Below are positions 33,614 to 44,123 of a stretch of DNA of 64,000 bases, piece after piece. The stretch lies in assembly GCF_003841505.1 (NCBI RefSeq), contig NZ_REGA01000019.1, positions 30,460 to 94,459 of the forward strand, given 5' to 3'. How positions within the stretch are numbered: the stretch's first letter is position 1; every line of letters begins with the position of its first letter. The position numbers were made by a program, and so were the translations under genes. Source of the stretch: Natrarchaeobius chitinivorans. Lineage in GTDB: Archaea > Halobacteriota > Halobacteria > Halobacteriales > Natrialbaceae. The notes beneath the pieces were generated by a model. That model was not told the origin of the DNA and ran no database searches. It was given only the letters and a program-made list of their open reading frames with translations.

Positions 33614-34980
33614 GCGAAATCACCCAGCGACGCATCCGCCGGTTCGTCGGGGGAGTCCACCGATTCGCGTTCTGCAGTCGATTCTGCCGACTCGTCCGCA
33701 GTTTCCGCACTCGACTCCGCCGGTTCCTCCGTCGCCGACTCGTGATCGCCGGCCGGCCCGTCGTCTTCTGTCACGGCGTCGTCTCCGTCGTCGGAACTCG
33801 AGAGGTGATCCGCGACCGTGGTGACCGTCTCGGGATCTCGCTCGGGTGCCGGGTCGAACGCGTCGACGTCGTCCTCGAGCAGGTCCCGGACCCGACGTTC
33901 GACCGACTCGCGGACGTTCGAGTCCGGGAGTTCGTCTTCGCGGACGGTCCGGTCGATCTCGAGGGCGGCGTCGCTGAGGCCGAGATCGCGGACCCGCTCG
34001 CGAACGGCGTCGTCCGGGTCGGCGAAGCTGACTGAGACGTCCTCGTCTTCGTCCGGGTGGTCTCGCCGGTCGTTTACGCGGGCGACGAGCGCGCCGCGGT
34101 CGGTCGCGAGTTCCTCGATCTCGGCCGGGGCGATCGGTCGTCCGTCGCCTTCGATCGTGGTGACGACGACCGCATCCTCGACGTCGTGTTGGCGGACCCG
34201 CTCTTGGACGCGGTCGACGCCCTCGCCGTCCTCGAGAGTGACGTCGACGAAGACGAACTCGCGGGTCGAGGGGAGGCCACGGCGACTGATCGCAACCGAT
34301 TCGTTCGCCTCCGACCGGAAGTCGACGATGTTGTACCCGCGATCCTCGCGTTCGCTCGCGCTTGCGCGTTCGGTGGAGCCGCAGTAGGTGACCCAGGTAT
34401 CGCACACCTCGGCCGTGTCTGGCGCGTGGTTGTCCCCGAGCAAGACGGCGTCGAACTCGACGGTCGACTCGGTGAGGAGCCGTTCGGTGTCCCAGTCGGC
34501 GTGGGCGAACGGCTCGAACAGGCCGTGGCTCACGAGCGCGGCGTGATCGGCGTCGTCGGGGACGGGGTCAAACTCGTACTCGAGGTCTTCGCGGCGAGAG
34601 CGGGGAACGAAGTCCAGCCCGTAGAACGCGACGTCGTCGACCACGATCGGATCGGCCCCGAGTCTCGTCGCGAGACCGAGATCGGCGAACAGGTCGAGCC
34701 ACTGAGCGTCGCGTTTCCCCTCGTGGTTTCCGACGACGGCCAGAAACGGAATCCCGGCGTCGGCGAGCGTCCGCAACACGTCGACGGTTCCCTGCAGATC
34801 GATCAATCCCGGCCGGCGGTCGTGAAAGAGGTCGCCGGCGTGGATCACGGCGTCGACGTCGTCGTCGACCGCGTCCTCGACGACGGACCGGAACGCCTCG
34901 AGGAAGTCCCGCCGACGCTCGGGTTCGTTGTACTGCTGGTACCCGATATGGGTGTCGCCCGTATGTATCACCCGCGTCAT
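33610..34980 (-). CDS. mre11: DNA double-strand break repair nuclease Mre11
   Basis: A 456-residue metallophosphatase-type nuclease. The N-terminus reads [23 protein letters not shown], then [23 protein letters not shown] and LLGDNHAP, together the phosphoesterase metal ligands. The C-terminal 80 residues are acidic and disordered (repeated Ser/Glu/Asp/Ala). First gene of the mre11-rad50 unit; the ATG at 34980 follows an HTH gene on the same strand after 79 nt. Confidence 0.95.
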   Translation of the reverse strand: MTRVIHTGDTHIGYQQYNEPERRRDFLEAFRSVVEDAVDDDVDAVIHAGDLFHDRRPGLIDLQGTVDVLRTLADAGIPFLAVVGNHEGKRDAQWLDLFADLGLATRLGADPIVVDDVAFYGLDFVPRSRREDLEYEFDPVPDDADHAALVSHGLFEPFAHADWDTERLLTESTVEFDAVLLGDNHAPDTAEVCDTWVTYCGSTERASASEREDRGYNIVDFRSEANESVAISRRGLPSTREFVFVDVTLEDGEGVDRVQERVRQHDVEDAVVVTTIEGDGRPIAPAEIEELATDRGALVARVNDRRDHPDEDEDVSVSFADPDDAVRERVRDLGLSDAALEIDRTVREDELPDSNVRESVERRVRDLLEDDVDAFDPAPERDPETVTTVADHLSSSDDGDDAVTEDDGPAGDHESATEEPAESSAETADESAESTAERESVDSPDEPADASLGDFA

Positions 34981-35059
34981 CTATCTCGCCATTGGCGGGT
35001 CGTCCCTAAAGGAATTCCGTGACCGGGGCGAAAGTGAACGAGTACTCGGAGATGTGTGG

Positions 35060-35329
35060 CTACGAGTCGATATCCAGCGTGTAGAGTCGCTTGCGGGCGT
35101 CCGAGAAGGAAAACCGGGAGTCGATTACGTTCTCGTCGTCGAGGCGGTTCAGTGCGTACCGGACCGTCCGCGAGGGGAGAAGCGTTTCGTCGGCGATCTG
35201 CTGTTGGGTCATCGTCTCGTTGTATTCGAGGACTTTCGCGACCAGTTTGGCACTCGGCGGGAGGTCGCGAACGTCTTCCCACGTACCGCGTTGCTCGGAC
35301 TCCTGTCGAAACGTCTCTGATGCACTCAT
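35060..35329 (-). CDS. Small winged-helix DNA-binding protein (MarR-like)
   Basis: An 89-residue protein that is essentially one winged helix: LPPSAKLVAKVLEYNETMTQQQIADETLLPSRTVRYALNRLDDENVIDSRFSFSDARKRLYTLD. The recognition helix region is LPSRTVRYALNRL. It lies just upstream of mre11-rad50 in the same direction and is divergent from pan. A role as a local transcription regulator is inferred. Confidence 0.8.
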   Translation of the reverse strand: MSASETFRQESEQRGTWEDVRDLPPSAKLVAKVLEYNETMTQQQIADETLLPSRTVRYALNRLDDENVIDSRFSFSDARKRLYTLDIDS

Positions 35330-35635
35330 CGTATACCCCCTTTGGAATACGACGTGATAATATTTTCTGTTTCGTATAATGCCTGGTGGTTATAATGCGG
35401 CGGGGGGCGGTCCGTCGAAACCGGGTTCGCTACCGTCCGGACCAGTTCGGCGAATTCTCCGGTCGTCCGGCGTTCGGGCGCGGTCGTCGGCAGGAACGGG
35501 ACGGCTCGATCCGGCCCGACGGTGCATGGACGAACGGCCGATCACGACGACGGGAGAGCGACGAGAACAGTCGGTTAAGCCTGGATTTACGAACCGTACG
35601 GAGCCGAGGCGCAACCGGTGCGTGCTACCCGAAGC

Positions 35636-35643
35636 CTCTTATG
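35636..35643 (+). promoter_or_regulatory. TATA-like box of pan
   Basis: CTCTTATG is centred about 27 nt upstream of the pan ATG at 35667, which suggests a leaderless message. The remaining 35330-35635 stretch has an AT-rich part near 35360-35400 that could serve the divergent HTH gene; nothing else was seen in it. Confidence 0.4.
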
Positions 35644-35666
35644 AGCCAACACCCAAACGAAGGGTG

Positions 35667-36884
35667 ATGAGCGACACTGTGGACGACGTCGACCTCCCGT
35701 ACGACGAGGACGAGGCGTCCCAACAGGAGAAGATCCAGGCGCTCGAGGAACGGCTGGAGATCCTCGAGGCGCAAAACGAGGAGATGCGAGACAAGCTCCT
35801 CGATGCGAACGCCGAGAACAACAAGTACCAGCAGAAACTCGAACGGCTGACTCACGAGAACAAGAAGCTGAAACAGTCCCCGCTGTTCGTCGCCACGATC
35901 CAGGAGATCACGGACGACGGAATCATCATCAAACAGCACGGGAACAACCAGGAGGCGCTGACCGAAGTGACAGAGGAGATGCGCGAGGAACTAGAACCCG
36001 ACGCGCGCGTTGCGGTCAACAACTCGCTGTCTATCGTCAAATCCCTCTCGAACGAGACGGACGTCCGCGCCCGGGTGATGGAAGTCACCGAGAGCCCCGA
36101 CGTCAGTTACGAAGACATCGGTGGCCTCGAAGACCAGATGCAGGAGGTCCGCGAGACCGTCGAGATGCCCCTCGAGAACCCCGACATGTTCGACGACGTC
36201 GGGATCGATCCGCCAAGCGGCGTCTTGCTGTACGGACCGCCGGGGACCGGCAAGACGATGCTCGCGAAGGCAGTCGCGAACCAGACCGATGCGACGTTTA
36301 TCAAGATGGCCGGCTCCGAACTGGTCCACAAGTTCATCGGCGAGGGTGCCAAACTGGTTCGTGACCTGTTCAAGGTGGCGCGCGAACACGAACCCGCCGT
36401 CATCTTCATCGACGAAATCGACGCTATCGCAGCCAAACGCACGGAGTCGAAAACGTCGGGCGATGCCGAAGTCCAGCGGACGATGATGCAGTTGCTCTCC
36501 GAGATGGACGGCTTCGAAGAACGCGGCGAGATCCGGATCATCGCCGCAACCAACCGCTTCGACATGCTCGATCGTGCGATCCTCCGGCCTGGCCGGTTCG
36601 ATCGACTGATCGAGGTGCCCAAACCGAATCAGGAAGGTCGCGAACTCATCTTCGAGATTCACACGCGCGGCATGAACGTCGCCGACGACGTCGAGTTCGG
36701 GGAGCTGGCCGACGAGGCCGAAGAAGCCTCGGGTGCCGATATCAAGGCGATCTGCACCGAGGCAGGGATGTTCGCCATCCGCGACGATCGCACCGAGATC
36801 AGGATGGACGACTTCCGCGAAGCCTGGGAGAAGATCCAGGCAGATTCGGACGGAACCGAAGATGTCTCCAAGACGTTCGCCTGA
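35667..36884 (+). CDS. pan: Proteasome-activating nucleotidase PAN
   Basis: A 405-residue AAA+ ATPase. Residues 10-75 form an N-terminal coiled coil (EKIQALEERLEILEAQNEEM), then an OB domain and the AAA core follow. The core has Walker A GPPGTGKT, Walker B VIFIDEIDAIA, the second region of homology ATNRFDMLDRAILRPGRFDR and GADIKAICTEAGMFAIR. It unfolds proteins for the 20S proteasome. It ends KTFA, so the usual hydrophobic-Tyr-X docking motif is replaced by Thr-Phe-Ala or absent. The ATG at 35667 gives the normal PAN length; the longer frame upstream is non-coding in composition. Confidence 0.93.
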   Translation: MSDTVDDVDLPYDEDEASQQEKIQALEERLEILEAQNEEMRDKLLDANAENNKYQQKLERLTHENKKLKQSPLFVATIQEITDDGIIIKQHGNNQEALTEVTEEMREELEPDARVAVNNSLSIVKSLSNETDVRARVMEVTESPDVSYEDIGGLEDQMQEVRETVEMPLENPDMFDDVGIDPPSGVLLYGPPGTGKTMLAKAVANQTDATFIKMAGSELVHKFIGEGAKLVRDLFKVAREHEPAVIFIDEIDAIAAKRTESKTSGDAEVQRTMMQLLSEMDGFEERGEIRIIAATNRFDMLDRAILRPGRFDRLIEVPKPNQEGRELIFEIHTRGMNVADDVEFGELADEAEEASGADIKAICTEAGMFAIRDDRTEIRMDDFREAWEKIQADSDGTEDVSKTFA

Positions 36885-36909
36885 CCCGCTTCGTTCTCTG
36901 TTTCTCTGT

Positions 36910-37047
36910 TTATAACGACGCGAAGACGAGCCACGGAACGACGAACAGCGCAAGCGTCAACACCGCGAGGATCAGCAGATATCCGACTCCCGTTCCGGCG
37001 GCGGTGATCCACGACGGATGACCGAACTCACTGAGATCGACTGGCAT
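36910..37047 (-). CDS. Small single-helix membrane protein
   Basis: A 45-residue protein, MPVDLSEFGHPSWITAAG, followed by one strongly hydrophobic helix (VGYLLILAVLTLALFVVPWLVF). It has no recognised family, but its compact design and tight fit between pan and guaA resemble the many tiny conserved haloarchaeal membrane proteins. A longer in-frame extension upstream is antisense to guaA and was not used. Confidence 0.6.
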   Translation of the reverse strand: MPVDLSEFGHPSWITAAGTGVGYLLILAVLTLALFVVPWLVFASL

Positions 37048-37219
37048 ACGAAACGACTCCGCCGGTGACGGCATAAACGTACCGGACGGCCACGACGATG
37101 CCCGGATAGGACGGTTCCCGTTCGTGGCCGATTGAAGTGGCGATCCCGGGAGACTCCCGACGGCCGACTCGAGATCGATTTTCGGACCGCTTTTACCGGA
37201 CGACTGGCTAGGGCCGCCA

Positions 37220-37774
37220 ATGACGAAAATCGTCGTGGTGGACAACCACGGACAGTTCACGCACCTGGAGCGGCGGGCGCTTCGGGACCTCGGCGTCGAA
37301 ACGGAGTTGATCGACAACGAGACGCCACCCGAAGACGTCGACGCCGACGGGGTCGTTCTCTCGGGGGGGCCGGATATGGACCGCATCGGAAAGTCAGTGG
37401 AGTACCTCGAGGCCGGCGTCCCCGTACTGGGGATCTGTCTCGGCATGCAACTGATCGCCGAGGAACTGGGTGGTCGCGTCGGGAGCGGCGACTACGGCGG
37501 CTACGCCGACGTCACCGTCGACATCGTCGACGAGGCCGATCCGTTGACCGGAACGCTTCACCCGGAAACCAGAGTCTGGGCGAGCCACGCCGACGAGGTC
37601 AAAGAACTCCCCGACGGGTTCGAACTGACCGCCACAAGCGACGTCTGTGACGTTGAGGCGATGAGCGATACGAATCGAGACCTCTACGGCGTGCAGTGGC
37701 ACCCGGAGGTCGCCCACACCGAAGAAGGGGACGAGATATTCGAGAACTTCCTCGAGATTTGTCAGTCACGGTAG
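37220..37774 (+). CDS. guaAA: GMP synthase glutamine amidotransferase subunit (subunit A)
   Basis: A 184-residue class I glutamine amidotransferase: LSGGPDMDR, the nucleophile in GICLGMQLIAEELGG (C73) and QWHPEV with His161 and Glu163. Length and sequence match the separate archaeal GMP synthase subunit A, which feeds ammonia to the ATP-pyrophosphatase subunit converting XMP to GMP. Subunit B is not in this window. Confidence 0.92.
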   Translation: MTKIVVVDNHGQFTHLERRALRDLGVETELIDNETPPEDVDADGVVLSGGPDMDRIGKSVEYLEAGVPVLGICLGMQLIAEELGGRVGSGDYGGYADVTVDIVDEADPLTGTLHPETRVWASHADEVKELPDGFELTATSDVCDVEAMSDTNRDLYGVQWHPEVAHTEEGDEIFENFLEICQSR

Positions 37775-37927
37775 CCCGACACTCATCCTCCTCTCGCTAC
37801 AGTAGCCGCTGAAAATCACTCACGCCTGATCGAACGACAGCTGTACGATTCCGGGTGAATCGGTCCGATTGTCCCATCGTGGTCGGTGAAACGGTGCGTC
37901 CGGAGAAGGACCGGAGTTCGACGTTCG

Positions 37928-38470
37928 TCACTCGCTGGCTGCCAGAAGATCCGTGTGGACGACGGCCCGGTACTGGCTGCCGGTTGCCTCCTCGAGGCGG
38001 GCGAGCAACGACGTTACGCGCGAAACGGACTCGGGGAGTTCGAACGGGTCGTCGACGTCCTGATCGCGGCGGCGACAGAGTCCGACGAACGAGACGAGCG
38101 CCGGACGCGTTCCGGGAAGCGCGTAGACCACGCCGATATCCGCACCGTCTCCGAACTTATCGAGCCAGTGATCGATCACCGGTTCGGCCACTCGCCGCGG
38201 CCGGCGGCGTTCGTTCGCGAGTTCTTCGGCGTCGATTTCGTGGTCCTCGAGGACCGCATCGAGCGCCTCCTGTACCTCGTCGACGTCCTCCGCGAACGAC
38301 GGCGCGTCGGCCTCGGCCTCCAGCAACGCGTCGAACGCCTCGAGTTCCTCGCGTCTCACTGCGACGGGGTAGACGAACTCGTGGGTTTCCTTCGGGAGCG
38401 TGTACGACTGGCCTTCGACCCCCTGCTCGCCGGGGCCCGACTTCCCCAGCATCAGATCGAGTATTCCCAT
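37928..38470 (-). CDS. Conserved haloarchaeal protein of unknown function
   Basis: A 180-residue protein starting MGILDLMLGKSGPGEQGVEGQSYTLPKETHEFVYPVAV. It is acidic, mostly helical in appearance, has no membrane helix and no motif I recognise, and includes PVIDHWLDKFGDGADIGVVYALPGTRPALVSFVGL. I treat it as real because the codon and amino-acid use is normal, the start is clear and it does not overlap other genes. It may share a promoter with, or follow, the SprT-like gene at 38579-39166. Confidence 0.6.
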   Translation of the reverse strand: MGILDLMLGKSGPGEQGVEGQSYTLPKETHEFVYPVAVRREELEAFDALLEAEADAPSFAEDVDEVQEALDAVLEDHEIDAEELANERRRPRRVAEPVIDHWLDKFGDGADIGVVYALPGTRPALVSFVGLCRRRDQDVDDPFELPESVSRVTSLLARLEEATGSQYRAVVHTDLLAASE

Positions 38471-38578
38471 GGGTGAAACAGGCCCGTTGAGCCGAATAAG
38501 TGTTCCGCGGCCATTCCGCGTGCGACGAAGCGAAGATCGGCCGACCGTTCGCCTCGACTCTCGAGCGGTCCGGGGGAA

Positions 38579-39166
38579 CTACCACTCCTCGCCGAGCGCC
38601 GACTTCGCACCGCCGTACCCGCTTCCTGACGTCCACGACCGGCCGCTTTCGGTGTGTTCGACCTCGTACGATCCGCCACAGGACCCACACCGGTACCGAC
38701 CGGGCGACGTCACCGGCTTCGAGGCGCGGTGACGCGTCGCCGTCCACTCGCAGTCGGCCTCGAGACACCGGAGACGATACCGGGGTTCCGTGAACGACCG
38801 GCAGTGCCGAGGAGCATCGAGCGCCGCAGCGCGTTCGTGAAATCGGGGACCGTGGCCCGACTCGCCGAACTGCTGAAACTCCCAGGCGTGGACGAGTTCG
38901 TGTCTGACGACGGCCGAAAACTCCTCCCAGTCGTAGCACTCGTACGCTCGGCGAGTGAGGACGATGGTCGCGATTTCCCGACGACTGTTCCATCGACACG
39001 CACCGGCCCGGCGCTTGGCCCGCGCCGACGTCTCCCACTCGAGGGCGTCGAGGTCGACGTCGAGGTCGTACTCGTCGAGGTCGTACTCGTCGAGGACCTC
39101 GCGGGCGTGAATCCGCGCCCGTGCGAGGATCTCGTCGTCGACCGTCAATCGTTTCCCGTCCGTCAC
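38579..39166 (-). CDS. SprT-like zinc metalloprotease
   Basis: A 195-residue SprT-family protein with the zinc-protease motif HELVH (89-93), third ligand candidate in GHGPRFHERAA and a C-terminal zinc ribbon (CLEADCEW ... CGSCGG). A short direct repeat LDEYDLDEYDLDVDLD lies at residues 25-40. SprT/Spartan relatives remove protein-DNA crosslinks; haloarchaeal members are not characterised. It is divergent from the nucleoside-phosphorylase gene. Confidence 0.85.
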   Translation of the reverse strand: MTDGKRLTVDDEILARARIHAREVLDEYDLDEYDLDVDLDALEWETSARAKRRAGACRWNSRREIATIVLTRRAYECYDWEEFSAVVRHELVHAWEFQQFGESGHGPRFHERAAALDAPRHCRSFTEPRYRLRCLEADCEWTATRHRASKPVTSPGRYRCGSCGGSYEVEHTESGRSWTSGSGYGGAKSALGEEW

Positions 39167-39225
39167 GGCCTGTCAGAGGAACGCACGGTCCGAAATGCTT
39201 TCCGTTTTCCCGACGAGGGACGTGC

Positions 39226-40215
39226 ATGAACGACGACCGCCGTACCGACGACGAGTCGGCGGGAGACGACCGGCCGGCGACGCGCCCGCTCGATCCGGCC
39301 GATCCAGTCCGGCCGACAGCGCTCGTCCTTCCGGCGGCCGCCGAGGCTCCCCTCGACGAACGCCGTCCGTGGCTCGAGCGGGTCGAACTCGAGGACGTCT
39401 ACGCCGTTCCGGGTACCGACACGTCGCTGTATCTCACCACGGACGGGGTCGCGATCACGACCACCGGAATCGGCAAGAGCGACGCGGCGACGACCGTCGC
39501 GGCGCTGCTCGCGAATTCGGCGATCGACCTCGAGTCGGCGTACGTCGTCTCCTGTGGTATCGCCGGTTCTTCTCCCCAAACGACCGCGTTGGGCTCTGTC
39601 ATCCTCGCCGACGCCGTCGTCGACTGGGACCGAAAACACCGCTGGGACCGCGGGACCGACGCAGACGGGGAGGACCGGAGCGCGGATACGAACGCGGAAC
39701 CCCGATCGATAGATCTGCTCTCGTATCGGCCACGCGATTACGTCCACCAGCTGGACGATCGAGTCCTCGAAACCGGCCTCCGCGGTGCCCGGGCGGTTTC
39801 GCTGGTCGAAAACGACGAAACGCTCGAGTACCAGTGTCGGTACCCGAACGCGCCGGAAACCGGGCCGATCGTCGGTGCCGGAACCACCGTCTGCGGCGAC
39901 GAGTTCTGGCACGGTGCCGGCTACGCCCGCGAGGTCGAATACCTCTGTGAACGGTACGGTGTCGGCCCCTACGTCACCACGCAGATGGAGGACGCGGCGA
40001 CGGCGACGGCGCTCGACCGATTCGATTGCCTCGATCGGTATCTCAGCGTCCGAGCGGTCTCGAACTACGACCGACCGTCGCCGGGGGAGTCGGTCGAGGA
40101 GAGCTTCGACGGAAACGACGCGAGTCTCGCGCTCGCGATAGAGAACGCTGCCCGCGTCGGCTCCGGAGTCGTCGACACGCTCGTAACGGACGATCCACTT
40201 GGACTACAGTCCTAA
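39226..40215 (+). CDS. Purine nucleoside permease/phosphorylase-family protein (NUP)
   Basis: A 330-residue protein with an acidic N-terminal tail (about 1-30), then the NUP core: GIGKSDAATTVAALL, SCGIAGSSPQTTALGSVILAD, DEFWHGAGYAREVEYLCERYG and VTTQMEDAATATAL. NUP proteins are homologous to purine nucleoside phosphorylases and were first described as nucleoside permeases in yeast. No transmembrane helix is visible, so a soluble phosphorylase-type role is likelier. The ATG at 39226 (MNDDRR) was used; the longer frame would overlap the SprT gene. Confidence 0.8.
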   Translation: MNDDRRTDDESAGDDRPATRPLDPADPVRPTALVLPAAAEAPLDERRPWLERVELEDVYAVPGTDTSLYLTTDGVAITTTGIGKSDAATTVAALLANSAIDLESAYVVSCGIAGSSPQTTALGSVILADAVVDWDRKHRWDRGTDADGEDRSADTNAEPRSIDLLSYRPRDYVHQLDDRVLETGLRGARAVSLVENDETLEYQCRYPNAPETGPIVGAGTTVCGDEFWHGAGYAREVEYLCERYGVGPYVTTQMEDAATATALDRFDCLDRYLSVRAVSNYDRPSPGESVEESFDGNDASLALAIENAARVGSGVVDTLVTDDPLGLQS

Positions 40216-40289
40216 GACGGATTGCGAGACCGATGTGTCGTGAGACCGTAGAGAGGCTCACACGGCGCTGACCGATCGCAGCCTACGTA

Positions 40290-41087
40290 TCAGGCCTCGA
40301 GTGCCAGCCCGGCGTTCCCGAGCGCTTCGTCGACTTCGAGGTCGTCGTGGATCACGCCGGCGACCGCCCGGGTGATCGCTTTCGGGTCCTCGTGCTGGAA
40401 GATCGACCGGCCCATCGAGACGCCCGACCCGCCGGCGTCCATCACGCCCCGGACCATCTCGATCGTCTCGCGATCCGTTCCCCGTGAGCCGCCGGCGATG
40501 ACGACCGGGAGACGGGTCGACTCGACGACGTGCTGAAAACTGTCCGCGTCGCCGCTGTAGCCGGTTTTGACGACGTCTGCACCGAGTTCCTCCGCGAGCC
40601 GGACCGCGTGACCGAGCGCCTGTGGATCCTCGGGATCGATGCCGGGGCCGCGGGCGTAGGCCATCGCCAGTACCGGAATTCCAAACCGGCCCGCTTCGTC
40701 GGTGATCTCCGCGAGCTGGCTGATCTGATCGGGTTCGTGATCGGAGCCGACGTTGATGTGAAAGGAGACGGCGTCCGCACCGGCCCGGATTGCTTCCTCG
40801 ACGGTCCCGGTCAGGCGTTTGTCGTTCTCGTCCGGCCCGATCGTCGTCGAGCCGTTGAGGTGGACGATGTAACCCTTCCCGTTTTTGTTCTCGTGGACGC
40901 GCGGTGCGACTCCCTTCTGCGTGAGAACCGCGTCCGCGCCGCCACGCGTGATGGCGTCGATAGTCGATTCGATCTCTTTGAGCCCCTGGACGGCACCCAT
41001 CGTGATGCCGTGGTCCATCGGGACGATGAGGTGTGCTCCGTCTGTACCGATCCGCTCGAGTCGTGCCTGCGTTCCTGTGGAGTTCAT
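40290..41087 (-). CDS. 2-amino-3,7-dideoxy-D-threo-hept-6-ulosonate synthase (class I aldolase)
   Basis: A 265-residue archaeal class I aldolase: LIVPMDHGITMG, VKTGYSGDADSFQHVV with the Schiff-base Lys in ADVVKTGYSG and IAGGSRGTDRETIEMVRGVMDAGGSGVSMGRSIFQ. Fructose-bisphosphate aldolase is the alternative, but the position directly behind trpCBA favours ADH synthase (AroA'), the first step of the archaeal route to 3-dehydroquinate. A 24-nt gap separates it from trpA on the same strand. Confidence 0.85.
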   Translation of the reverse strand: MNSTGTQARLERIGTDGAHLIVPMDHGITMGAVQGLKEIESTIDAITRGGADAVLTQKGVAPRVHENKNGKGYIVHLNGSTTIGPDENDKRLTGTVEEAIRAGADAVSFHINVGSDHEPDQISQLAEITDEAGRFGIPVLAMAYARGPGIDPEDPQALGHAVRLAEELGADVVKTGYSGDADSFQHVVESTRLPVVIAGGSRGTDRETIEMVRGVMDAGGSGVSMGRSIFQHEDPKAITRAVAGVIHDDLEVDEALGNAGLALEA

Positions 41088-41111
41088 TGCGAGTGTGTAA
41101 CAAGCTTGCAG

Positions 41112-42032
41112 TTATGGCTGTTCTGGTTCCGGCGTGTCTTCCGCCCGGTCGTCCGTCGTGCCGCGCCGCGCACCCGCCTTGAGTTCGCGCGCTTTCGCCT
41201 CGAGGTCGGCCGCTGCGGGTGCATCTCCGTCGGCTCCGTGGTCGGCGACGATATCGACGAGCGCGCTCCCGACGATGACGCCGTCCGCGCCGGCTTCGAC
41301 GATTTCGGCGGCGTGGTCACCTTCGCTAACCCCGAATCCGACCGCTTTCGGGACGTCGTACTCGGTGAGTCGAGCCAGGCCGTCGTGGGTGGCCGTCGAG
41401 ACGTCGGCGCGTGCACCCGTCGTCCCGAGTCTCGCTTGCACGTACGCGAAGCCAGTAACTCGAGACATGATTCGATCCAGCCGCTCGCCCTCGGTCGTCG
41501 GCGCGACGATGAAGACGAGATCGAGCCCGTGTTCGTCACAGGCGGCCCGGAGCGGACCGGCTTCCTCCGCGGGGAGGTCGGGCACGATGATCCCCGAGAG
41601 ACCGACGTCGGCCGCGCGCTCGACGAACGGTCGAACGTCGGCCTCGGGGCCGAACTGCAGGATCATGTTGTAGTAGGTCATCACCAGAATCGGCGCGTCG
41701 GTGTCCAGCCCGTCGACGAGGTCGAAGAAGGCAGCGGGCGTCGTCCCTGCCTCGAGCGAGCGGTTGATCGCCGCCTGGATCGTCGGCCCCTCCGCGATCG
41801 GCTCGGAGAACGGAAGCCCGAGCTCGATCAGGTCCGCACCGCCTCGATCCAGCGCCTCGACGTACTCGCCGGTCGCCTCGAGCGAAGGATCGCCTGCGGT
41901 GATGTAGGTGATAAGCGCCGGACGATTTTGGCGGATGGCCGACTCGACGTCGCTGTCGGAGCCACCGTCCGACTTGGTTCCGCTCGCTTGGACCCGGCCG
42001 TCGTCGCCTCCGACTTGCGGCTCGCGGCTCAT
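41112..42032 (-). CDS. trpA: Tryptophan synthase alpha chain
   Basis: A 306-residue protein with [22 protein letters not shown], the catalytic Glu in [21 protein letters not shown] and [28 protein letters not shown]. It converts indole-3-glycerol phosphate to indole. The start overlaps the trpB stop by 4 nt. About 30 C-terminal residues are acidic and disordered. Confidence 0.95.
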   Translation of the reverse strand: MSREPQVGGDDGRVQASGTKSDGGSDSDVESAIRQNRPALITYITAGDPSLEATGEYVEALDRGGADLIELGLPFSEPIAEGPTIQAAINRSLEAGTTPAAFFDLVDGLDTDAPILVMTYYNMILQFGPEADVRPFVERAADVGLSGIIVPDLPAEEAGPLRAACDEHGLDLVFIVAPTTEGERLDRIMSRVTGFAYVQARLGTTGARADVSTATHDGLARLTEYDVPKAVGFGVSEGDHAAEIVEAGADGVIVGSALVDIVADHGADGDAPAAADLEAKARELKAGARRGTTDDRAEDTPEPEQP

Positions 42033-43300
42033 CCGTCGAACACCTCCACGTCCGGAGCGGCCTCGAGGTCGCGTTTCTCCGTCTCCTCGAGAACTGTTTC
42101 GAGGTCCTTGTCCCCTCGTCCGGAGACGTTGACGACGACGAGGTCACCGAGGTCCTCGTGATGGTGCTCGAGATAGCCGAGGGCGTGACTGGACTCGAGT
42201 GCCGGAATGACGCCCTCGAGTTCGGAGAGTCGATGGAACGCCTCGAGTGCGGCGTCGTCGTCGACGGTGACGGGGGTAACCCGGCCGCTCTCGACGAGGT
42301 GAGCCAGTTCGGGGCCGACCCCGGCGTAGTCGAGCCCCGCGCTGACGCTGTGAGACTCCATGATCTGACCCTCGTCGCTCTGGAGGAGTCGCGTCATCGC
42401 ACCGTGGAGGACGCCGTCCGTCCCCGTCGAGAGCGTCGCCGAGTTGGGCGCGAGACCCGCGTCAGCGTCGATCTCGAGGCTCGATCCGCCGGCCTCGACG
42501 GCGTAGAGCGCGACAGACTCGTCGGGGACGAACGCGTGGAACGTTCCCATCGTGTTCGAGCCGCCGCCCGCACAGGCGACGACGCTGTCGGGGAGGCGAC
42601 CGGTCGCTTCCCGGACCTGATCGCGGGCCTCCTGACCGATAACGGCCTGGAAGTCCCGGACCATCTTCGGGAACGGGTGGGGGCCAACGATCGAGCCGAT
42701 CACGTAGTGGGTCGTCTCGACGGTCGTCGCCCAGTCGCGCATCGTCTCGTTGATCGCCTCCTTCAGTGTCCCGCTGCCGGCGTCGACGGGGTTCACCTCG
42801 GCCCCGTTCATCCGCATCCGGTAGACGTTCGGTCGCTGCCGGTTGATGTCGGTCCGTCCCATGTAGATCTCACACGGCATCTCGAGATGGGCCGCGGCCA
42901 TCGCGGTCGCGGTACCGTGCTGTCCGGCCCCGGTTTCGGCGACGATGCGCTCTTTCCCCATGTACTTCGCGAGCAGGACCTGTCCGAGCGCGTTGTTCAG
43001 TTTGTGCGCGCCGCCGTGAACCAGGTCTTCCCGTTTGAGGTAGATGTCGCGATCGTACCGGTCGCTCAGCCGATCCGCGCGCTGAAGCGGGGTCGGCCGG
43101 CCGCCGAACTCCCGCATTCGCCGGCGAAACTCGTCCATGAAGCCGTCTTCGTTCTCGAGGACGTACCGCTCGTAGGCGTCCTCGAGTTCCTGGACCGCCG
43201 GCATCAGCGCTTCGGGGACGTACTGCCCGCCGTAGTCCCCGAACGTGCTCGTACTGTCGCGTCTTTCCTCCCCGTCGTGGTCTGAATCGATCGTGCTCAT
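42029..43300 (-). CDS. trpB: Tryptophan synthase beta chain
   Basis: A 423-residue PLP enzyme of the TrpB1 type: [16 protein letters not shown], the PLP lysine in [33 protein letters not shown] and [10 protein letters not shown]. It condenses indole with serine. It overlaps trpC and trpA by 4 nt each. Confidence 0.96.
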   Translation of the reverse strand: MSTIDSDHDGEERRDSTSTFGDYGGQYVPEALMPAVQELEDAYERYVLENEDGFMDEFRRRMREFGGRPTPLQRADRLSDRYDRDIYLKREDLVHGGAHKLNNALGQVLLAKYMGKERIVAETGAGQHGTATAMAAAHLEMPCEIYMGRTDINRQRPNVYRMRMNGAEVNPVDAGSGTLKEAINETMRDWATTVETTHYVIGSIVGPHPFPKMVRDFQAVIGQEARDQVREATGRLPDSVVACAGGGSNTMGTFHAFVPDESVALYAVEAGGSSLEIDADAGLAPNSATLSTGTDGVLHGAMTRLLQSDEGQIMESHSVSAGLDYAGVGPELAHLVESGRVTPVTVDDDAALEAFHRLSELEGVIPALESSHALGYLEHHHEDLGDLVVVNVSGRGDKDLETVLEETEKRDLEAAPDVEVFDG

Positions 43301-44121
43301 ATCTCGGTGGATCGGTCGTCGTTCTCGCGTTCGTCCAGTTGCGTCCCGGCTCGAGTCAGTCGCCGCGTGTTCTCGCCGACGTCCGTCTCACCCTCGCCGT
43401 GGTCCATGATCGCGCTCCCGACCAGCAAGGCGTCGGCCCCGGCCTCACGCATTCGGCGGACGTCCGCCGGCGTCGAGACGCCGCTTTCGGCGATCAGCGT
43501 GACGTCGTCGGGGGCTTCGGGGGCCACCAGTTCGAACGTTTCGAGATCGACCTCGAGTCGTGCCAGGTCCCGATTGTTCACCCCGATGATCTCCGCACCC
43601 GCATCGAGTGCCACCTCGAGTTCCTCCGGGTCGTGGACTTCGACCAGCGGCTGGAATCCCCGTCTCTTGGCAGCCTCAATGAGGCCCTCGAGGTCGTCGA
43701 CGAACCGGACGATCACCAGGACGAGGTCTGCTTCGACGACGTCCAGCCCGGACTCATCGAGAACGAAATCCTTGCGGAGGACGGGCACGTCGACGGCGTT
43801 GCGGATCCGCGTCAACGCCTCCGGTGAACCGCCGAAGTGGGTGGGCTCGGTGAGAACCGAGATTGCCGTCGCGCCGCCGTCGACCATCGCCTCGGCCAGT
43901 TCGACCGGATCGTCTTCCCGGCTTCCCTCCGCCGTCGGACTCGTCGGTTTCACCTCGGCGATCACCGGAACCCGCCCGTCGGCTTCCGCTCGCCTTATCG
44001 CCCCGGAGAGCGGGCGCGCGTCGACCGAGAGGGGCGACCGATCGGAGGTCTCGTCCGCTCGCTCTCGCGCAGCCGCAAGTATCGACTCCACCGCGGGAGC
44101 GAGATCAGTTCTAGAGTTCAT
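43297..44121 (-). CDS. trpC: Indole-3-glycerol phosphate synthase
   Basis: A 274-residue TIM-barrel enzyme: [12 protein letters not shown] with the catalytic Glu/Lys, [41 protein letters not shown] and [30 protein letters not shown]. First gene of trpCBA-aroA'. Its promoter carries two TGTACA boxes (44124-44151). Confidence 0.95.
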   Translation of the reverse strand: MNSRTDLAPAVESILAAARERADETSDRSPLSVDARPLSGAIRRAEADGRVPVIAEVKPTSPTAEGSREDDPVELAEAMVDGGATAISVLTEPTHFGGSPEALTRIRNAVDVPVLRKDFVLDESGLDVVEADLVLVIVRFVDDLEGLIEAAKRRGFQPLVEVHDPEELEVALDAGAEIIGVNNRDLARLEVDLETFELVAPEAPDDVTLIAESGVSTPADVRRMREAGADALLVGSAIMDHGEGETDVGENTRRLTRAGTQLDERENDDRSTEI

Positions 44122-44123
44122 TA

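Noticed and set aside
37775..37927. A tRNA or small RNA between guaA subunit A and the next gene
   Set aside because: No cloverleaf, T-loop (GGTTCAAATC-like) or A/B-box pattern was found on either strand.
42158..43285. 375-residue plus-strand frame opposite trpB
   Set aside because: Antisense shadow; the minus-strand frame has all TrpB catalytic motifs.
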